Part shown: positions 62,038 through 64,000 of the stretch, piece after piece | How positions within the stretch are numbered: the first letter of the stretch is position 1 | How the letters are laid out: every line of letters starts with the position of its first letter | Source of the DNA: Hemicordylus capensis | Taxonomy: Eukaryota > Chordata > Lepidosauria > Squamata > Cordylidae | DNA: 64,000 nt | NCBI RefSeq assembly: GCF_027244095.1 | Contig: NC_069670.1 | Span: forward strand, 16,449,320 to 16,513,319 | Direction: 5' to 3' | Program-made: the position numbers and the translations under genes | The notes under the pieces: model-generated | Told to the model about the DNA's origin: nothing | The model's input: only the letters and a program-made list of their open reading frames with translations | Databases searched by the model: none

Positions 62038-63366
62038 CTGGGGGAGGAGGGAAGAGAGGGTGGTCAGAGCACTCCCCAGCTGGGCTGGAGCCCTGGATCC
62101 TGTTTTGTACACACAGGGGAACGTTCTCCCACGCCGCCCCAAACCTGCTGTGGTCTCCCCGCTTCCTAGCCACCACACCCTGCTTCCCACCAGCCATGCA
62201 AGAGCACCTCCTCTCCCCTAGATCATCACGGGTTGCATCCTGGACACCCTTTGGGTCCTTGGTCCCTCCGCCTGACCTTCCCGCCCTCAGTTCCTGGCTG
62301 GAGGCGACTCACTTCTGCCTGCCTGCTTTCCCCAGCCCGCCCCTTCCTTCAGCCACGCCCCCCCACTTCCTGCCAAGGATCCAGAGCTTCTCCTGCGGTC
62401 GGACAGCTGCGTGGAGAAGCCGACAGAGAGCCGGGCCCACCAATTCTGGCTAATCCGGACCGTCTCAGGGGAGGGATGCTCAGATCAATTTCTGGCAACG
62501 TCCCCCCGCCTTGAGACGGAAAAGAGGGGGATAACGTTGCCGCCCTGACAGCTTTCTCTGTGCCTATCCCTACCCCGCAGCCATGAGGGTAAAACCAAAG
62601 TCATTTTTGCCCAGAGGAAAAAGGACCAGGGCAAGCGTCTGGATGAACAAATTCTGACAGGGGAACCAACACACCCCGATGGAGTCGTGCTCAATCGGCG
62701 GAGTCATCGTTGGAGGACATCCCTGCCCATTCTCGTTCCCGTTCCCTTTGACGACATCGATACAGATTGACAGCCGTCGCTGTGTTTTTTCAAACTTTTA
62801 AACGCTTTTAAAAGACTTTTGCAGATGTGGCCGCTACAGGCCTGGCCGTCAGGAGGAGGAGAAGAGCATGAGAACGCCCTGAAAGCCTTGCAATGCAATC
62901 ACCTCTTTTGCTCAAAAGCCCAATGAACCTTCATCTCGCCCCGCCCCGCATCGTATCGTATGTAAAAATCGTATCGTATCATATGTAAAAATCGTATCGT
63001 ATGTAAAAATCGTATCGTATGTAAAAATGGTGCCAACCACCCCAGCCGGACCATTACTGTCTCAACACTGGCTCCCCACCTGCCCCACAGCGGCCACCCT
63101 TTGGGGCTGATCCTCCCCAACATGCTCCTGGCTAGGAGTCGGGGCCACATATACCTTTCCGACTCCCAAGCCAGCCTCACCTTCTGCTTGGCGGCGTGTT
63201 CGGCCACCATGTCGCTGAAGTCCTCCTTCTCCACCTGGGCCTGCTGCTCCCGCACGTGCTCCTCGTACTTCTGGGTCATGGCCATGGGGTCCAGCTCCAG
63301 CTCCTCGGGGGCCAGGGCCACCTCCACCCCCTGGATCTCCGGCACCGGCCCTTTGCGGCTCATCAC
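61966..63366 (-). CDS. SF3B2: SF3B2 (splicing factor 3b subunit 2), last two coding exons
   Basis: Exon 63366-63181 (62 codons, phase 0) encodes VMSRKGPVPEIQGVEVALAP, then the block AMTQKYEEHVREQQAQVEKE ending EHAAKQK. Exon 62037-61966 encodes QKKRKAQPQDTRAGAKKYKE followed by FKF and a TAG stop. This is almost identical to the human SF3B2 (SAP145) C-terminus, including the basic KKRKAQPQD stretch. SF3B2 is a nuclear SF3b subunit of the U2 snRNP that binds pre-mRNA near the branch site and pairs with SF3B4. The rest of the gene lies beyond the right edge; 63367-64000 is intron. Confidence 0.97.
62948..63026. repeat. 18-bp minisatellite in the last SF3B2 intron
   Basis: About four tandem copies of an 18-bp unit (GTATCGTATGTAAAAATC). 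One copy has a CATATG variant. Confidence 0.9.
63181..63366 (-). CDS. SF3B2: SF3B2 penultimate coding exon
   Basis: Acceptor TTTGCTTGCAG and donor CAGAAG|GTGAGG. The exon encodes the APEELELDPMAMTQKYEEHV region and the acidic/basic helix DFSDMVAEHAAKQK. Confidence 0.97.
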
Positions 63367-63521
63367 CTGCAAGCAAATACCGGGAGGGAGGGGGAGTCAA
63401 GTGGGGAGACCCAGGGCAGGGATGCTGCAGGGAGAAGGGCTTCACGCACAGACAGTGCTGCCTAGTGGCCTTCGGTTGTCAAATCAGTGGAAGGAGAGCA
63501 TTGCTGCCCACCCCCACATCA

Positions 63522-63640
63522 TAGGAAGCTGCTGAATACAGAGTCAGACCCATGGTCCACCTAGATCTGCACTGATTGTCTGCACTGACCGGCAGCAGTT
63601 CTCCAGGAGTTCGGGAAGGAATTCTTCCTTCCAGAAAAAA
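63522..63640 (-). repeat. 5S/tRNA SINE, 3' end
   Basis: ATAGGAAGCTGCTGAATACAG to CTCCAGGAGTTCGGG in the SF3B2 intron. Confidence 0.75.
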
Positions 63641-63659
63641 ATGTTCAGATATTGCTATA

Positions 63660-63918
63660 ATGCCCATCATCCTCAGCTACAACTGGATGGCTTTAAGAGG
63701 GGTTTGGATAACTTCCGGGAGGAGAGGTCTATTATCGACGGCTACTAGCCTGTGGGCTACAGGCCACCTCCAGGAGGCCTCCAGGGAAGCAGCAGCAGGA
63801 GAGAGGGCATGACCTGTGGGCTTCCCCAACGGCACCTGGTGGGCCACTGTGTGGAACAGGACGCTGGACTAGATGGGCCTCCTTGGGCCGGATCCAGCTG
63901 GGCCGTTCTTATGTTCAG
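63660..63918 (+). repeat. CR1/L2-like LINE 3' end
   Basis: GGCTTTAAGAGGGGTTTGGA, CGACGGCTACTAGCCTGTGG and CTAGATGGGCCTCCTTGGGC, the same 3' end as 53509 reversed. Confidence 0.85.
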
Positions 63919-64000
63919 GATCGGGACCTACAGCACAATGAACGGTGTCCTCTTGCTACGACGGAGCAACCCAGCTGGGACACGGCCCTGGGACCGACTT

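Noticed and set aside
1-64000. Endogenous retrovirus, LTR element or Polinton
   Set aside because: No gag, pol, env or capsid-like frames and no long terminal repeats were seen; the retroelement signals are all SINE or LINE.

Overview
The window is vertebrate nuclear DNA, most likely from a squamate reptile (lizard or snake). The signs are intron-containing vertebrate genes, about 48 copies of a SINE whose head is derived from 5S rRNA, five Sauria-type SINEs, jockey-superfamily (CR1/L2-like) LINE pieces, many palindromic MITEs and long GATA arrays. I cannot name the species. I saw no bacterial features, CRISPR arrays, rRNA genes, functional tRNA genes or retroviral/LTR remains.

Four protein-coding genes can be supported, all on the minus strand. 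In genomic order they are: (1) the first three coding exons of a Trk receptor, best matched to NTRK1, running off the left edge (2804-11919); (2) an unfamiliar multi-exon gene (22945 to about 33109) encoding an N-terminal coiled coil, a very acidic central exon and an acidic C-terminus, whose N-terminal part resembles the centrosomal protein kizuna (KIZ); (3) a complete two-coding-exon GAL3ST3, galactose 3-O-sulfotransferase (34651-36925); (4) the last two coding exons and 3' end of the splicing factor gene SF3B2 (61966-63366), running off the right edge.

Layout: 1-12 kb is NTRK1 with an 8.7-kb repeat-rich intron 1. 12-22 kb is intergenic and made largely of SINEs, LINE tails, a tandem-repeat MITE and GATA arrays. 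22-33.2 kb is the kizuna-like gene. 33.2-37 kb is GAL3ST3. 37-61.7 kb is repeat-rich, with one strong CpG island at 52.1-53.5 kb that is the best candidate for the distal promoter and 5' noncoding exon of GAL3ST3. 61.7-64 kb is the 3' end of SF3B2.

The genes do not form a pathway: one is a neurotrophin receptor, one a putative centrosomal or ciliary coiled-coil protein, one a Golgi sulfotransferase, one an SF3b subunit. The gene order is of interest because GAL3ST3 and SF3B2 are neighbours in human 11q13 but head-to-head there, while NTRK1 is on human 1q23. The richest signal is the transposon record: ancestral and derived 5S-tRNA SINEs side by side, nested insertions, and MITEs with readable 8-bp target duplications.
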